Source: a bacterium HR23
GTDB taxonomy: Bacteria; Chloroflexota; Dehalococcoidia; Lucifugimonadales; HRBIN23
Direction of reading: 5' to 3'
Length of the DNA: 28,492 nt
NCBI GenBank assembly: GCA_002923335.1
Contig: BEHZ01000003.1
Coordinates: forward strand, 1-28,492
Both the position numbers and the translations under genes were made by a program. Positions 1-7,742 of this stretch are shown in pieces. The notes under the pieces are model-generated. The model worked only from the letters and a program-made list of their open reading frames with translations, did no database searches and was not told where the DNA came from. Numbering within the stretch: the stretch's first letter is position 1; each line of letters opens with the position of its first letter.

Positions 1-778
1 CCAAGCGGTGCTCCAGCCAACGAAACCAGGGCAGGGGGAGCCAGCGGAAATACCACACCCACTCATACTGATACTGCACATACTTGTCAATCTTGTAAGG
101 GAAGATGTGTTCCTTACGCATCTCCACAATGCGGAAGTCTTTGAAGAGGCGTCGCACATCCCGGAAGGAGTAGGTGTAGGTGACCGGGGAGCCTTCTTGG
201 GCCTCGGAGTAGCGGCGCACTAGTTCACCCGCCCGCCAGAAGGCCCCATGCCCGTATTTCACCACAATCCATAGCGCCTTCCAGGAATACTTGGCATACA
301 ACATCACTCGCACCTCGGTATGGGGGGCGCAGTATTTCTTGACCTCTTCTATAACCCGCTGGGGATGAGGCGTGTGGTGAATGACGCCAAAGGAGTAGAT
401 AAGGTCATACGGCTCCACAGGCACGAAGGAAGACAGTTCTTCCGCATTCCCACAGTAGAACTGGGCCGATAGGCCATACACGGCGAACCTTTGTTTTGCT
501 ATCTCCAGGCTCCTGTCGGAGATATCCACTGCGGTGAGGAGAGCGCCCGCCCGGGCGAAGTTGACGGCGTCAGTGCCGATGCCACACCCGATTTCCAACA
601 CCTTCTTGCCCTTCCATCTGGCAAACTGGGCGAAGCCGGGGATATGCGGCTCTACGAAATATTTGCGGGCCTCCACCTCGTCAAAGTATTCTCGTGTCCC
701 CACGGGCCTCGGGGAGTGGCGGATGTTGCAGGGGCGACGGTTCCAGAACTCCCGCACCTGGTCGATAAGATTGGTCAT
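1..778 (-). CDS. Class I SAM-dependent methyltransferase, 3' end cut by the window
   Basis: The reading frame opens at an ATG (776-778) three bases after the stop of the upstream dehydrogenase and stays open for 259 codons to the left edge, so the C-terminus is missing. Seen: a glycine-rich SAM-binding motif I, VLEIGCGIGTD, at residues 60-70, an acidic end of beta-2 (AVDIS, 83-87) and a motif-IV-like YDLIYSFGVIHHTPHP at 124-139, typical of Methyltransf_11/25 proteins. The acceptor is unknown. As a late gene of a polysaccharide operon it plausibly methylates a sugar or glycan intermediate in the cytoplasm, but that is inference from context. The C-terminal part (about 225-259) is rich in Trp, Tyr and Phe, perhaps for membrane or lipid association. 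Base composition is somewhat less GC-rich than the enzymes upstream. Confidence 0.85.
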   Translation of the reverse strand, partial: MTNLIDQVREFWNRRPCNIRHSPRPVGTREYFDEVEARKYFVEPHIPGFAQFARWKGKKVLEIGCGIGTDAVNFARAGALLTAVDISDRSLEIAKQRFAVYGLSAQFYCGNAEELSSFVPVEPYDLIYSFGVIHHTPHPQRVIEEVKKYCAPHTEVRVMLYAKYSWKALWIVVKYGHGAFWRAGELVRRYSEAQEGSPVTYTYSFRDVRRLFKDFRIVEMRKEHIFPYKIDKYVQYQYEWVWYFRWLPLPWFRWLEHRL

Positions 779-781
779 ACC

Positions 782-2155
782 TTACCTCACCCGCGTGGGG
801 TCAAACTCCTCGGTGCTCCACAGGCGTGCCAACCGCTCCTGGGCCTCGGCGTCGTCCCTGCCTATTCCCAGGGGGGCATAGGCCTCTCCAGGGTTGCCCA
901 TCTGCTCCCGCAGGAGCCGCCAGGCGTCCACCACGATAGGGCCTTTCCCGTCCATCCTTAGGGTGCGGAAGGAGGGGTCAGGGGTTGCGATGAGCACTAC
1001 ATGGGCCTGGCGCACCGCCTCCTGGGCCGAGGGGGCATACGCCACCTGCTCCCCCAGCACCTTCCGTGCCTCCTCCAGCGCCAGGGGGTCGTAGACCACC
1101 ACCTGCATCCCCCTTTCGGCCAGGCGCCGGGCCACCAGCAGGCCCTGGGACTCCTCCACCACCGGGGTCTCGGGCTTATAGGCCAGGCCCAGCACCGCCA
1201 CTTTGCCTCCTGGGGGCGTAAGAGCGGAAACCCTCTCCACCACCCGCTCCACCAGACCTCGGTTGAAGGCGTCGGTTGCCTCGGCCAGGGGCGCCGGCAC
1301 CTCTAGGTAGGAGGCCAGGAACGCCAGAGCACGGTTGTCCCTGGGGAAGCAGGGGCCACCATACCCCAGGGCGCCCTTCAGGTATCTGGGGCCGATACGG
1401 CTGTCCAGGCCGATGGCCCGAGTAACCGTGTCCACATCCCCACCGGGCAGACGCTCGCAAATGCCCGCCAGCATATTGGCGAAACTGATCTTCATGGTTA
1501 CAAAGGTGTTCACTGCAATCTTGGCGATCTCGGCGTTCACCCAGTTCATCCGCACGATGGGGGGATGGTTCAGGAGCACCCGACGGTAGATGCCCTCCAG
1601 CATCTCCCCCGCCCGGGGGTCCGATTCGCCGATGAGGACGAAGTCGGGGTTGAGGAAGTCCCGGAGAACGCTCCCCAGGGCGATGAACTCCGGGGAGTAG
1701 CAGAGGCCGAAGTGCTCCCCGCACCGCTTCCCCGACGCCCGCTCCAGGACGGGCAGGACGCCGAACTGGGTAGAGCCGGGGAGCACCGTGCTGCTGACCA
1801 CCACCAGATGGTAGTCCGCCTTCTCCCGCAGGGCGTCGCCTATGGCCTGGGCGGACTGCAGGACGTAGCGCAGGGAAAAGCGCCCATCCCCCTCGCTAGG
1901 GGTGGGAACGATGATGAAGGTGGCGTCGGTGTGGAGGATGGCGTCCCGTGTATTCGTGGTGGCGTGGAGGCGCCCGTTGGAGGCCTGGAGGGCTTCGGCC
2001 AGCCCCGGCTCCCGGACGGGGGCCTCGCCCCGGTTGAGGGCGTCCACCACTGTGGGGTTCACATCCACGCCGATGACGCTGAACCCCCGGGAGGCGAAGG
2101 CGGCGGCCAGAGGCGCCCCCAGTTTCCCCAGGCCGACAACGGAGATGCGTGTCAT
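782..2155 (-). CDS. Nucleotide-sugar dehydrogenase (UDP-glucose/GDP-mannose dehydrogenase family), first of two in the operon
   Basis: Oxidises C6 of an NDP-sugar to the uronic acid with two NAD+; cytoplasmic sugar-precursor synthesis. The 457 residues match the family's usual length. Seen: N-terminal Rossmann motif VGLGKLGAPLA (7-17), a central dimerisation helix region with NAEIAKIAVNTF (207-218), the active-site loop GYGGPCFPRDN with catalytic Cys269, and a C-terminal UDP-binding domain starting near VAVLGLAYKPET (319-330). The substrate cannot be fixed; the GYGGPCFPRD loop is closer to UDP-glucose dehydrogenases than the GVGGHCIP loop of the paralog at 6396-7742. A GGAGG ribosome-binding site lies just before the ATG. 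A 64-base gap separates it from the FkbM gene upstream, the only real gap among the downstream operon genes. Confidence 0.93.
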   Translation of the reverse strand: MTRISVVGLGKLGAPLAAAFASRGFSVIGVDVNPTVVDALNRGEAPVREPGLAEALQASNGRLHATTNTRDAILHTDATFIIVPTPSEGDGRFSLRYVLQSAQAIGDALREKADYHLVVVSSTVLPGSTQFGVLPVLERASGKRCGEHFGLCYSPEFIALGSVLRDFLNPDFVLIGESDPRAGEMLEGIYRRVLLNHPPIVRMNWVNAEIAKIAVNTFVTMKISFANMLAGICERLPGGDVDTVTRAIGLDSRIGPRYLKGALGYGGPCFPRDNRALAFLASYLEVPAPLAEATDAFNRGLVERVVERVSALTPPGGKVAVLGLAYKPETPVVEESQGLLVARRLAERGMQVVVYDPLALEEARKVLGEQVAYAPSAQEAVRQAHVVLIATPDPSFRTLRMDGKGPIVVDAWRLLREQMGNPGEAYAPLGIGRDDAEAQERLARLWSTEEFDPTRVR

Positions 2156-2219
2156 ACGGACCTCCAGCGGGCTATGGTCATAAGGCGGTTGCGCTCCTGC
2201 TGACGGCGTTCCCCTGGCC

Positions 2220-3059
2220 CTACCTCCGCTCCGCCACTAGGTAGCCGCCTACCCAACCTTTCAGAACGTGTCGGTCTGCCCACTGAATGTGGTATCCCCA
2301 CTGCTGCAACAATCGTGTCACCTCTCCGTAGTTAGGTGGCCACACCTCTACGATGAGGCGGGGCGAGTCCCGAGCGATGGTCTTCTGGGCGCCCCGGAGC
2401 ACCCGTGCCTCTGCCCCCTCCACATCAATCTTTATAAGGCGCACATCCCGTATACCGTAGCGCTCCACCAGAGTGTCCAGAGGACAGACCTGAACGGCAG
2501 GCCCAGGGCCGTAGCGGTGGACTAATGAATTGCCCGAAGACCCTAGGCGTCGGCTGAAAAGCGTGAGGAACCCTTCCTCGTCCCAGCACGCCACTTGTAG
2601 GCAGAGGACATTGTTGAGCTCGTTTACGGCCACGTTCCGTTGGAGTGCGGCAAAAGTACTGGGGTTCGGTTCTATGGCCACCACTGTGCCCATTTTGGCG
2701 AGGCGCTTGCCTATCATCACGGAATACCTCCCAACATGGGCACCAATATCAATGAACGTTCCTGAGTCAAGCGATAAATAGGATTCTAAAAATTGTTCAT
2801 ACGAAGGTCGGAGAGTGTGAAAGTCGTTGGAAAACCTTCGACAGCAGAATCTTCCATATGGTGTGTTCAATCTGATATTCCATATGAAGAGAATCGCTGC
2901 GAGTTGGTCGCTGTGTTTCTTGATAGGGTAAAACATCGCGTAGGCTAGTCGGTTCAAGGCCATTAGCGCCTTATCCTGGGGTGTTTCACAGTAGCGGACG
3001 AAGATGGCGGACTCACGAAGATACGTTCGCAAGCGAAGGTGCAAGGGCGGCATTGTCAT
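2220..3059 (-). CDS. FkbM family methyltransferase in AT-richer DNA
   Basis: SAM-dependent O-methyltransferase, in this setting most likely acting on a sugar hydroxyl of the glycan or its precursor (inference). Seen: SAM motif FIDIGAHVGRYS at 102-113, an acidic loop end VAIEPNP (127-133), and the FkbM signature LIKIDVEGAE at 208-217 followed by VLRGAQ. The ATG (3057-3059) overlaps the TAA of the upstream phosphatase as TAATG, so translation is coupled; an in-frame ATG two codons later is an alternative. The first 100 residues are lysine- and tyrosine-rich and unlike neighbouring proteins. The DNA of its 5' half (about 2700-3060) is visibly AT-richer than the flanking genes, suggesting that this gene, or at least this half, came by horizontal exchange within the locus. 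Confidence 0.9.
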   Translation of the reverse strand: MTMPPLHLRLRTYLRESAIFVRYCETPQDKALMALNRLAYAMFYPIKKHSDQLAAILFIWNIRLNTPYGRFCCRRFSNDFHTLRPSYEQFLESYLSLDSGTFIDIGAHVGRYSVMIGKRLAKMGTVVAIEPNPSTFAALQRNVAVNELNNVLCLQVACWDEEGFLTLFSRRLGSSGNSLVHRYGPGPAVQVCPLDTLVERYGIRDVRLIKIDVEGAEARVLRGAQKTIARDSPRLIVEVWPPNYGEVTRLLQQWGYHIQWADRHVLKGWVGGYLVAERR

Positions 3060-3706
3060 TACTCAAAGGTTGATGGCTTGTGTATAAACGGGCCGGCATT
3101 AGGAAGGCGACAACCATCACCTTGCCACACCGTTGTCGTCTCTACCTTATTATCTCCCCTGTGGCGAAGGCGCCCCACCTGAGAGATGTATGCCACTACC
3201 TCCTCCCAACTGCCCGCTCGGTAATCGGCGGGGGGATCGCCTATAACCGGATGCTTCAGGTCAGGGCAAAGGGTCAGCAGAACCGTGGTGCAGCCTACCG
3301 CCTTGCCGGCCGCTATATCCGCATCCGTATTGCCCACCAGGAAGGAGCCTTCTGCTATAACCCCCATCTGGTGCATAGCCTGGAGGAGGAGCCCCGGCCG
3401 TGGCTTCCTGCACTCGCACCCTTCCCAGGGGGCGTGGGGACAGTAGAAGGCGCCGTCCAGGCGCACCCCAAAGGCCAGTAGGCACTCCTCCAGGCGACGA
3501 TGCACTTGCGTCAACTCCTCGGGACGCACGAGCCCCCGCCCTATCCCCGACTGGTTGCTCACCAGCACCAGAGCGAATCCCTTTCTCCGCAGGTGGGCCA
3601 GGGCCTCCCCCGTCCCCGGCAGAAGGCGCACCCGGGCCGGGTCCCGCAGATACGCCACCTCTTCTATGAGGGTGCCGTCCCTGTCCAGGAAGACTGCCCT
3701 ACGCAT
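3059..3706 (-). CDS. gmhB: D-glycero-D-manno-heptose 1,7-bisphosphate 7-phosphatase (GmhB-like HAD phosphatase)
   Basis: Expected reaction: removal of the 7-phosphate from heptose 1,7-bisphosphate, third step of NDP-heptose synthesis. Seen: HAD motif I DRDGT (Asp8 nucleophile, Asp10), motif II Ser50, the GmhB-type zinc loop with Cys89, His91, Cys97 and Cys99, then KP (101-102) as motif III. Motif IV reads VGNTDAD (124-130) with Asn where most relatives have Asp after the Gly, but Asp130 is kept. Histidinol-phosphate phosphatases are close relatives; the kinase and isomerase beside it favour the heptose role. The protein is 215 residues, longer than the roughly 180-190 usual. The last 37 residues (from about 178) look like unrelated tail encoded in AT-richer DNA running up to the FkbM start. 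The ATG overlaps the end of the upstream isomerase gene by 8 bases. Confidence 0.88.
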   Translation of the reverse strand: MRRAVFLDRDGTLIEEVAYLRDPARVRLLPGTGEALAHLRRKGFALVLVSNQSGIGRGLVRPEELTQVHRRLEECLLAFGVRLDGAFYCPHAPWEGCECRKPRPGLLLQAMHQMGVIAEGSFLVGNTDADIAAGKAVGCTTVLLTLCPDLKHPVIGDPPADYRAGSWEEVVAYISQVGRLRHRGDNKVETTTVWQGDGCRLPNAGPFIHKPSTFE

Positions 3707-4289
3707 GGGCGTCTCCTCCCGGCGCTAGGCGGCGTCGCAGGGTGGAGACTACCCAGTGGAAGGCGAAACAGTGCACGGACTCTACTATCCCCATATGGTA
3801 ACACGGGACATGAATACTCACCTGGGCCAGAGGCCGAAGGCGTCCGCCGTCGAAGCCGGTGAACCCCACCGTTATAAGACCCTGGCGGTTCGCCCACTCC
3901 ACAGCCCGCAGGACGTTCGGACTGTTCCCCGACCCACTAAAGGCGATGAGCACATCGCTCGGCTGTGCATAGGTCTTCAGTTGCTCCTCAAACACCACCT
4001 CATACCCTATGTCGTTGGAGAGGGCAGTCAAAAAAGAGACATTGTCGGTCAGGGCCAGGGCCCGCAGACGGCGCGGGGCCGAGAGGTCGGTCAGGGTGCC
4101 TTTGGCCAGGTCCTGGGCGAAGTGGGTGGCATTGGAGGCGCTCCCCCCGTTGCCGATAACGAAGACCGTCCGCCCCTCCTGGAAGGCCCTGTAGAGGAGG
4201 TCCGCCAACCGCTCCACCTGGCCAGGCAGGGCGTCCAAGAGGCGTTTCGCCTCCTGCACATAGGAGTGCAGGTCGTCCAGAGGCGTCAT
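3699..4289 (-). CDS. gmhA: Sedoheptulose-7-phosphate isomerase (GmhA-like SIS-domain protein)
   Basis: Converts sedoheptulose 7-phosphate to D-glycero-D-manno-heptose 7-phosphate, the entry step to NDP-heptose. The ATG at 4287-4289 gives 196 residues, the normal GmhA length, and forms an ATGA overlap with the kinase gene upstream; a frame opening 40 codons earlier exists but adds only a nonsense-like leader. Seen: helix 15-40, the phosphate-binding loop GNGGSASNATHF (46-57), the second SIS loop FSGSGNSPNV (117-126) and the C-terminal helix with Glu170 and His178. His178 lines up with E. coli catalytic His180. The residue lining up with catalytic Glu65 (in HFAEEL) is Asp60 here (HFAQDL). A Glu-to-Asp swap could still work as acid/base, but it makes substrate or mechanism less certain. 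Confidence 0.88.
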   Translation of the reverse strand: MTPLDDLHSYVQEAKRLLDALPGQVERLADLLYRAFQEGRTVFVIGNGGSASNATHFAQDLAKGTLTDLSAPRRLRALALTDNVSFLTALSNDIGYEVVFEEQLKTYAQPSDVLIAFSGSGNSPNVLRAVEWANRQGLITVGFTGFDGGRLRPLAQVSIHVPCYHMGIVESVHCFAFHWVVSTLRRRLAPGGDAHA

Positions 4290-5275
4290 CGCCAAGTATA
4301 CCTGCGGTAGTTGAAGATCACCTTGCTCCCATCCCGCTCCAGCGTGAAGGGCATGTGGCGGTAGCCGTCCAGTGCCCTCAGCACGGCCCCCTGGCGTTCG
4401 GGGGGGCAATACAAGAGCATGAAGCCACCACCGCCTGCACCTGCTATCTTCCCCCCAATGGCCCCTGCCTGCTTGGCCCGTTCATACATCTCGTCGATCT
4501 GGCTGTTGGTAATGCCCGGGGCCAATTGCTTCTTCAGCCTCCAGTTTTCGTCTAAAACCCAACCGATACGATCGAAATCCCCTTCCAAGAGGGCGGTGCG
4601 CACCTGGAGAGCCAGCGCCTTGATGGCGTCCAGGTTGTCCAGGTTCTCCTCGGTGCGTTCCTTCTGAACAGCCAAAATGTCCGACCCCTGACGGGTGATG
4701 CCGGTGTAGACCAGAAGGAGGTGAGCGCTGAGACGGCGCAGGTCTCGGTCCGAAAGAGGGAGGCGCTCCACCTGCACTGCCCCATCGGGCAGGAAACGGA
4801 AGGCACACACCCCCCCGTAGGCGGCGATAAACTGGTCCTGCTTGCCTATAGGCCTCCCACACCGCTCTATTTCCACCTGGCACGCCTCTTCAGCCAACTG
4901 GCGAGGCCCTACCTGCTCCCCCAGATACATATGGAGGGCGTTGAGAAGACCTACCGTGAGGCTACTGGAGGAGCCCAGCCCGGAGCCTTCAGAGGGGATA
5001 TCGGCCAGGACGGTAATCTCCACTCCATTCTTGACGCCCGTTGTCTTCATCGCCTCCCGCACGAGTTCGTGGCGGATCTCTTCCACCCTGTCCACGACCT
5101 CCTTGCGGGAATAGTTGATGTAAATTCTGTCGTCGTAGCGTTCTTGGAGAATAACAAACACATACTTGTCAATGGCTGCGTTGACCACAAAGCCTTCCCG
5201 GCGGCTATAGTATTCAGGAAGGTCGGTGCCCCCGCCTGCGAGGCTTATGCGGAGGGGCGTTTGGACGATGATCAC
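4286..5275 (-). CDS. hddA: D-glycero-alpha-D-manno-heptose-7-phosphate kinase (HddA-like GHMP kinase)
   Basis: ATP-dependent sugar kinase expected to phosphorylate C1 of heptose 7-phosphate. The GTG at 5273-5275 is chosen because it forms a GTGA overlap with the epimerase stop, has GGAGGTG about six bases upstream, and begins just before the first beta strand. This gives 329 residues, normal for HddA. Seen: the N-terminal motif TPLRISLAGGGTDLPEYY (6-23) typical of HddA and related sugar kinases, the GHMP ATP loop PSEGSGLGSSSSL (94-106), and the C-terminal KIAGAGGGGFMLL motif. The alternative, another sugar-1-kinase such as a fucokinase domain, is less likely because gmhA- and gmhB-like genes follow directly. 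The next enzyme of the GDP-heptose route, the HddC nucleotidyltransferase, is not in this window. Confidence 0.9.
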   Translation of the reverse strand: MIIVQTPLRISLAGGGTDLPEYYSRREGFVVNAAIDKYVFVILQERYDDRIYINYSRKEVVDRVEEIRHELVREAMKTTGVKNGVEITVLADIPSEGSGLGSSSSLTVGLLNALHMYLGEQVGPRQLAEEACQVEIERCGRPIGKQDQFIAAYGGVCAFRFLPDGAVQVERLPLSDRDLRRLSAHLLLVYTGITRQGSDILAVQKERTEENLDNLDAIKALALQVRTALLEGDFDRIGWVLDENWRLKKQLAPGITNSQIDEMYERAKQAGAIGGKIAGAGGGGFMLLYCPPERQGAVLRALDGYRHMPFTLERDGSKVIFNYRRYTWR

Positions 5276-6399
5276 GCTCGCACCTCCACACGGCGTAGAA
5301 CCCCAACCGCCTGCATATGGGCTTGGGCGGAGTCCAGCAGGTCGGCACGGCACTCCTGGCTGGACAGCCACGCCAGATACTCGCGCACGCTGTCCTCGGG
5401 GGTATAGCGGGGGGACCAGCCCAAAGAGCGCAGGCGGGTGATGTCAGAGCAGATATGGCGGGTGTCGCCGAAGCGGAAGATCCCCGGCACCTCTATGCGC
5501 CCCTCTTTTCCCGCCACCCTCAGCACCGTATGGGCGAACTCCAGAACGGTGTAGGGGCGCCCTCCCCCTACATTGAACACCTGGTTATCGGTGCGGGGGT
5601 CTTCCAGGGCCAGGAGTGTGGCTTCCACCGCATCGCGGATGTTCACATAATCCCGCACCTGCTGGCCGTCCTCGTAGACCATCAGAGGGCGCCCCAGGTA
5701 GAGGGAGGTGCAGAAGATACGGCATACCCCTGAATAAGCGTTGGCGAAGGACTGGCGGGGGCCCTGCACAATGGAGTAGCGCAAGGCGGTGGTTGGAATA
5801 CCATACCGTTTCCCCAGGTTTAGGGCGATCATCTCCTGGGCGTATTTGGACATAGCGTAGGCGTTTTGGGGGTGGACGACGCTTTCATCAGTGGGTTCCC
5901 AGGCCACTGGCCGTCCACAGTGGGGGCATCGGACAGCCCAGTCCCCCCTCTGCAACTGGGCGAGGGGGCGCATCTCGGGATACACCACCCCGTGCTCCTC
6001 ACAGCGGTGGCACCCCTCGCCGTATACCGCCTGGGAGGAGGCCACCACCACCTTACGGATGTCCAGCCTCCGCTCCACTGCAACCTCGTAGAGAAGGGCA
6101 GTCCCCTCGGTGTTCACGTGGAAGAAAGTGCTGAAGTCGGGCATATAGTCCTGGTAAGCGGCCAGGTGCACCACCGCCTCCACCCCTTCCAGGGCTCGCT
6201 CCCAGTCGGGGCGGCGGGTAACATCCCCGTGGAGGAACTCCGCTTCCGGCGAAAGCCATAGGGGCTTGCCTCGGGGGTGCACTCTGGGGTGCAGGTTATC
6301 CAGCACCCGCACCCGGTAGCCCTTCTCCAGCAGGCGGTCTACGGTGTGGGAGCCGATGAAACCCGCCCCACCGGTTACCAGCACTACTCCCCTTTTCAC
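5272..6399 (-). CDS. NAD-dependent sugar epimerase, dTDP-L-rhamnose 4-epimerase-like, with four-cysteine insert
   Basis: Extended short-chain dehydrogenase/reductase acting on an NDP-sugar in the cytoplasm. The GTG at 6397-6399 overlaps the upstream stop as GTGA and precedes the first beta strand directly, giving 375 residues. Seen: Rossmann motif VTGGAGFIGSH at 8-18, VVHLAAYQD near 76-84, active-site SSQAVYGEG (122-129) and catalytic Tyr181/Lys185 in YAMSK. Between the Ser strand and Tyr/Lys lies an insert with Cys130-x2-Cys133 and Cys158-x2-Cys161, which looks like a structural zinc knuckle. I recall the same cysteine-bearing insert, with a GVVYP segment and later GPRQS, in enzymes annotated as dTDP-L-rhamnose 4-epimerase, hence the call. 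Another 4-epimerase or a 4,6-dehydratase-related substrate is possible. Confidence 0.87.
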   Translation of the reverse strand: MKRGVVLVTGGAGFIGSHTVDRLLEKGYRVRVLDNLHPRVHPRGKPLWLSPEAEFLHGDVTRRPDWERALEGVEAVVHLAAYQDYMPDFSTFFHVNTEGTALLYEVAVERRLDIRKVVVASSQAVYGEGCHRCEEHGVVYPEMRPLAQLQRGDWAVRCPHCGRPVAWEPTDESVVHPQNAYAMSKYAQEMIALNLGKRYGIPTTALRYSIVQGPRQSFANAYSGVCRIFCTSLYLGRPLMVYEDGQQVRDYVNIRDAVEATLLALEDPRTDNQVFNVGGGRPYTVLEFAHTVLRVAGKEGRIEVPGIFRFGDTRHICSDITRLRSLGWSPRYTPEDSVREYLAWLSSQECRADLLDSAQAHMQAVGVLRRVEVRA

Positions 6400-7742
6400 C
6401 GACGTCTTTCTCCAACTCCCAGGCGCACCACGATAGCGTCCTGCCCCTTTATCCCCGCTGTGGCGTTGCGGGTGTCCACCACCAGTCGGCTGCGGGTTAC
6501 CACCCATGGCCAGTCGTAGGCGCTGTGGGCGGTGATGATAACTACGCAGTCCGCCCGTGCCAGCCCCGCCTCAAGGGGCACCCGCTCCAGAACTGCCCCA
6601 TCCAGGTGCAGGGTAGGCACATGGGGGTCGTGGAAACTCACCTCTGCCCCCCGCTCCCGGAGAAGGCGCATTACCTCTAGGGCAGGGGAGTCCCGAGTGT
6701 CGGCCACATCGGGCTTATATGCCACCCCCAGCACCAGCACCTGCGCCCCGGCCAGGGACCTCCCCTGTCGTGCTAGAGCGTGCGCCACCTTCTCTACCAC
6801 AACCCCCGGCATCCCAGCGTTGATGCGGTGGGTCTCCGCCAGCAGACGGGAGGCATAGCCCAGCCTCTGTGCCCGCCAGTCCAGGATGCGGAAGTCCTTG
6901 GGGATGCAGTGGCCCCCCACGCCGGGGCCGGGGTAGAAGGGCATAAACCCGAAGGGCTTGGTCTTCGCAGCGTCAATCACCTCCCATACATCCACGCCCA
7001 GGCGCTCGCACAGGAGGGCGATGTCGTTGATGAGGGCGATATTCACCGCCCGGAAGGTGTTCTCCAGGAGTTTCACCATCTCCGCTGTGGTAGCCGAGGC
7101 GACGGGCACTACCTGGGTGGTAACTCTCTGATAGAGGGCGCAGGCTATCTCCCGACAGAAGGGGGTTATCCCTCCTACCACCTTCGGGGTGTTCTGCACC
7201 GTCCACTGGCGGTTGCCCGGGTCTATGCGCTCCGGTGAGTAAGCAAGGAAGAAATCGTGCCCCACTCTCAGCCCTCCCCTCTCCAGCAGGGGCAGGAGGA
7301 CCTCCTCGGTGGTGCCGGGATAGGTGGTGCTTTCCAGCACCACCAGCATCCCTGGATGCAGGTGGCGTGCGATAGCGTCTCCGGCCCGCAGGATGGCGGA
7401 GAGGTCGGGTTCCCCGTTGGGGGAGACGGGCGTCTGCACGCAGACGATGACCACATCGACCGAGGCAAGGGGCAAGGGGTCGGCGCTGACGGCGAGGCGT
7501 CCCGCCTGCATACACTCCACCAGGCGCCGGGAGGGGATATCCTCCACATAACTCTCCCCCCGCTGGAGGGCGGCAACCCGCCGAGGGTCCTGCTCAATGC
7601 CCACCACGGGGAAGCCGGCCTCGGCGAAGGCGACGGCCAGGGGAAGGCCCACATATCCCATCCCGATAACGGCGACCGTCGCCTGCCCTTGGTTTATCTT
7701 GTCCAGAAGGGGGTGGCTCATCGCTCCGTCAACGCTCCTCAC
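6396..7742 (-). CDS. Nucleotide-sugar dehydrogenase of the UDP-HexNAc 6-dehydrogenase (WecC/WbpA-like) type
   Basis: Oxidises a UDP-N-acetylhexosamine at C6 to the uronic acid. Seen, numbering from the GTG at 7740-7742: NAD motif VAVIGMGYVGLPLA (23-36), QTPVSPNGEPDL (103-114), ESTTYPGTT (137-145), the dimer helix with EMVKLLENTFRAVNIA (221-236), and the catalytic loop GPGVGGHCIPKD with Cys279. C-terminal domain motif VLGVAYKPDVADTRDSPA is that of UDP-GlcNAc/ManNAc dehydrogenases. Phe follows IPKD where Pro is usual, a small oddity. Two starts are possible: this GTG, overlapping the nusG-like stop as GTGA with GAGGAGG ten bases upstream, or the ATG at 7719-7721, seven codons later. I keep the first because of the coupling. 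It is the first enzyme gene after the antiterminator. Confidence 0.92.
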   Translation of the reverse strand: MRSVDGAMSHPLLDKINQGQATVAVIGMGYVGLPLAVAFAEAGFPVVGIEQDPRRVAALQRGESYVEDIPSRRLVECMQAGRLAVSADPLPLASVDVVIVCVQTPVSPNGEPDLSAILRAGDAIARHLHPGMLVVLESTTYPGTTEEVLLPLLERGGLRVGHDFFLAYSPERIDPGNRQWTVQNTPKVVGGITPFCREIACALYQRVTTQVVPVASATTAEMVKLLENTFRAVNIALINDIALLCERLGVDVWEVIDAAKTKPFGFMPFYPGPGVGGHCIPKDFRILDWRAQRLGYASRLLAETHRINAGMPGVVVEKVAHALARQGRSLAGAQVLVLGVAYKPDVADTRDSPALEVMRLLRERGAEVSFHDPHVPTLHLDGAVLERVPLEAGLARADCVVIITAHSAYDWPWVVTRSRLVVDTRNATAGIKGQDAIVVRLGVGERRR

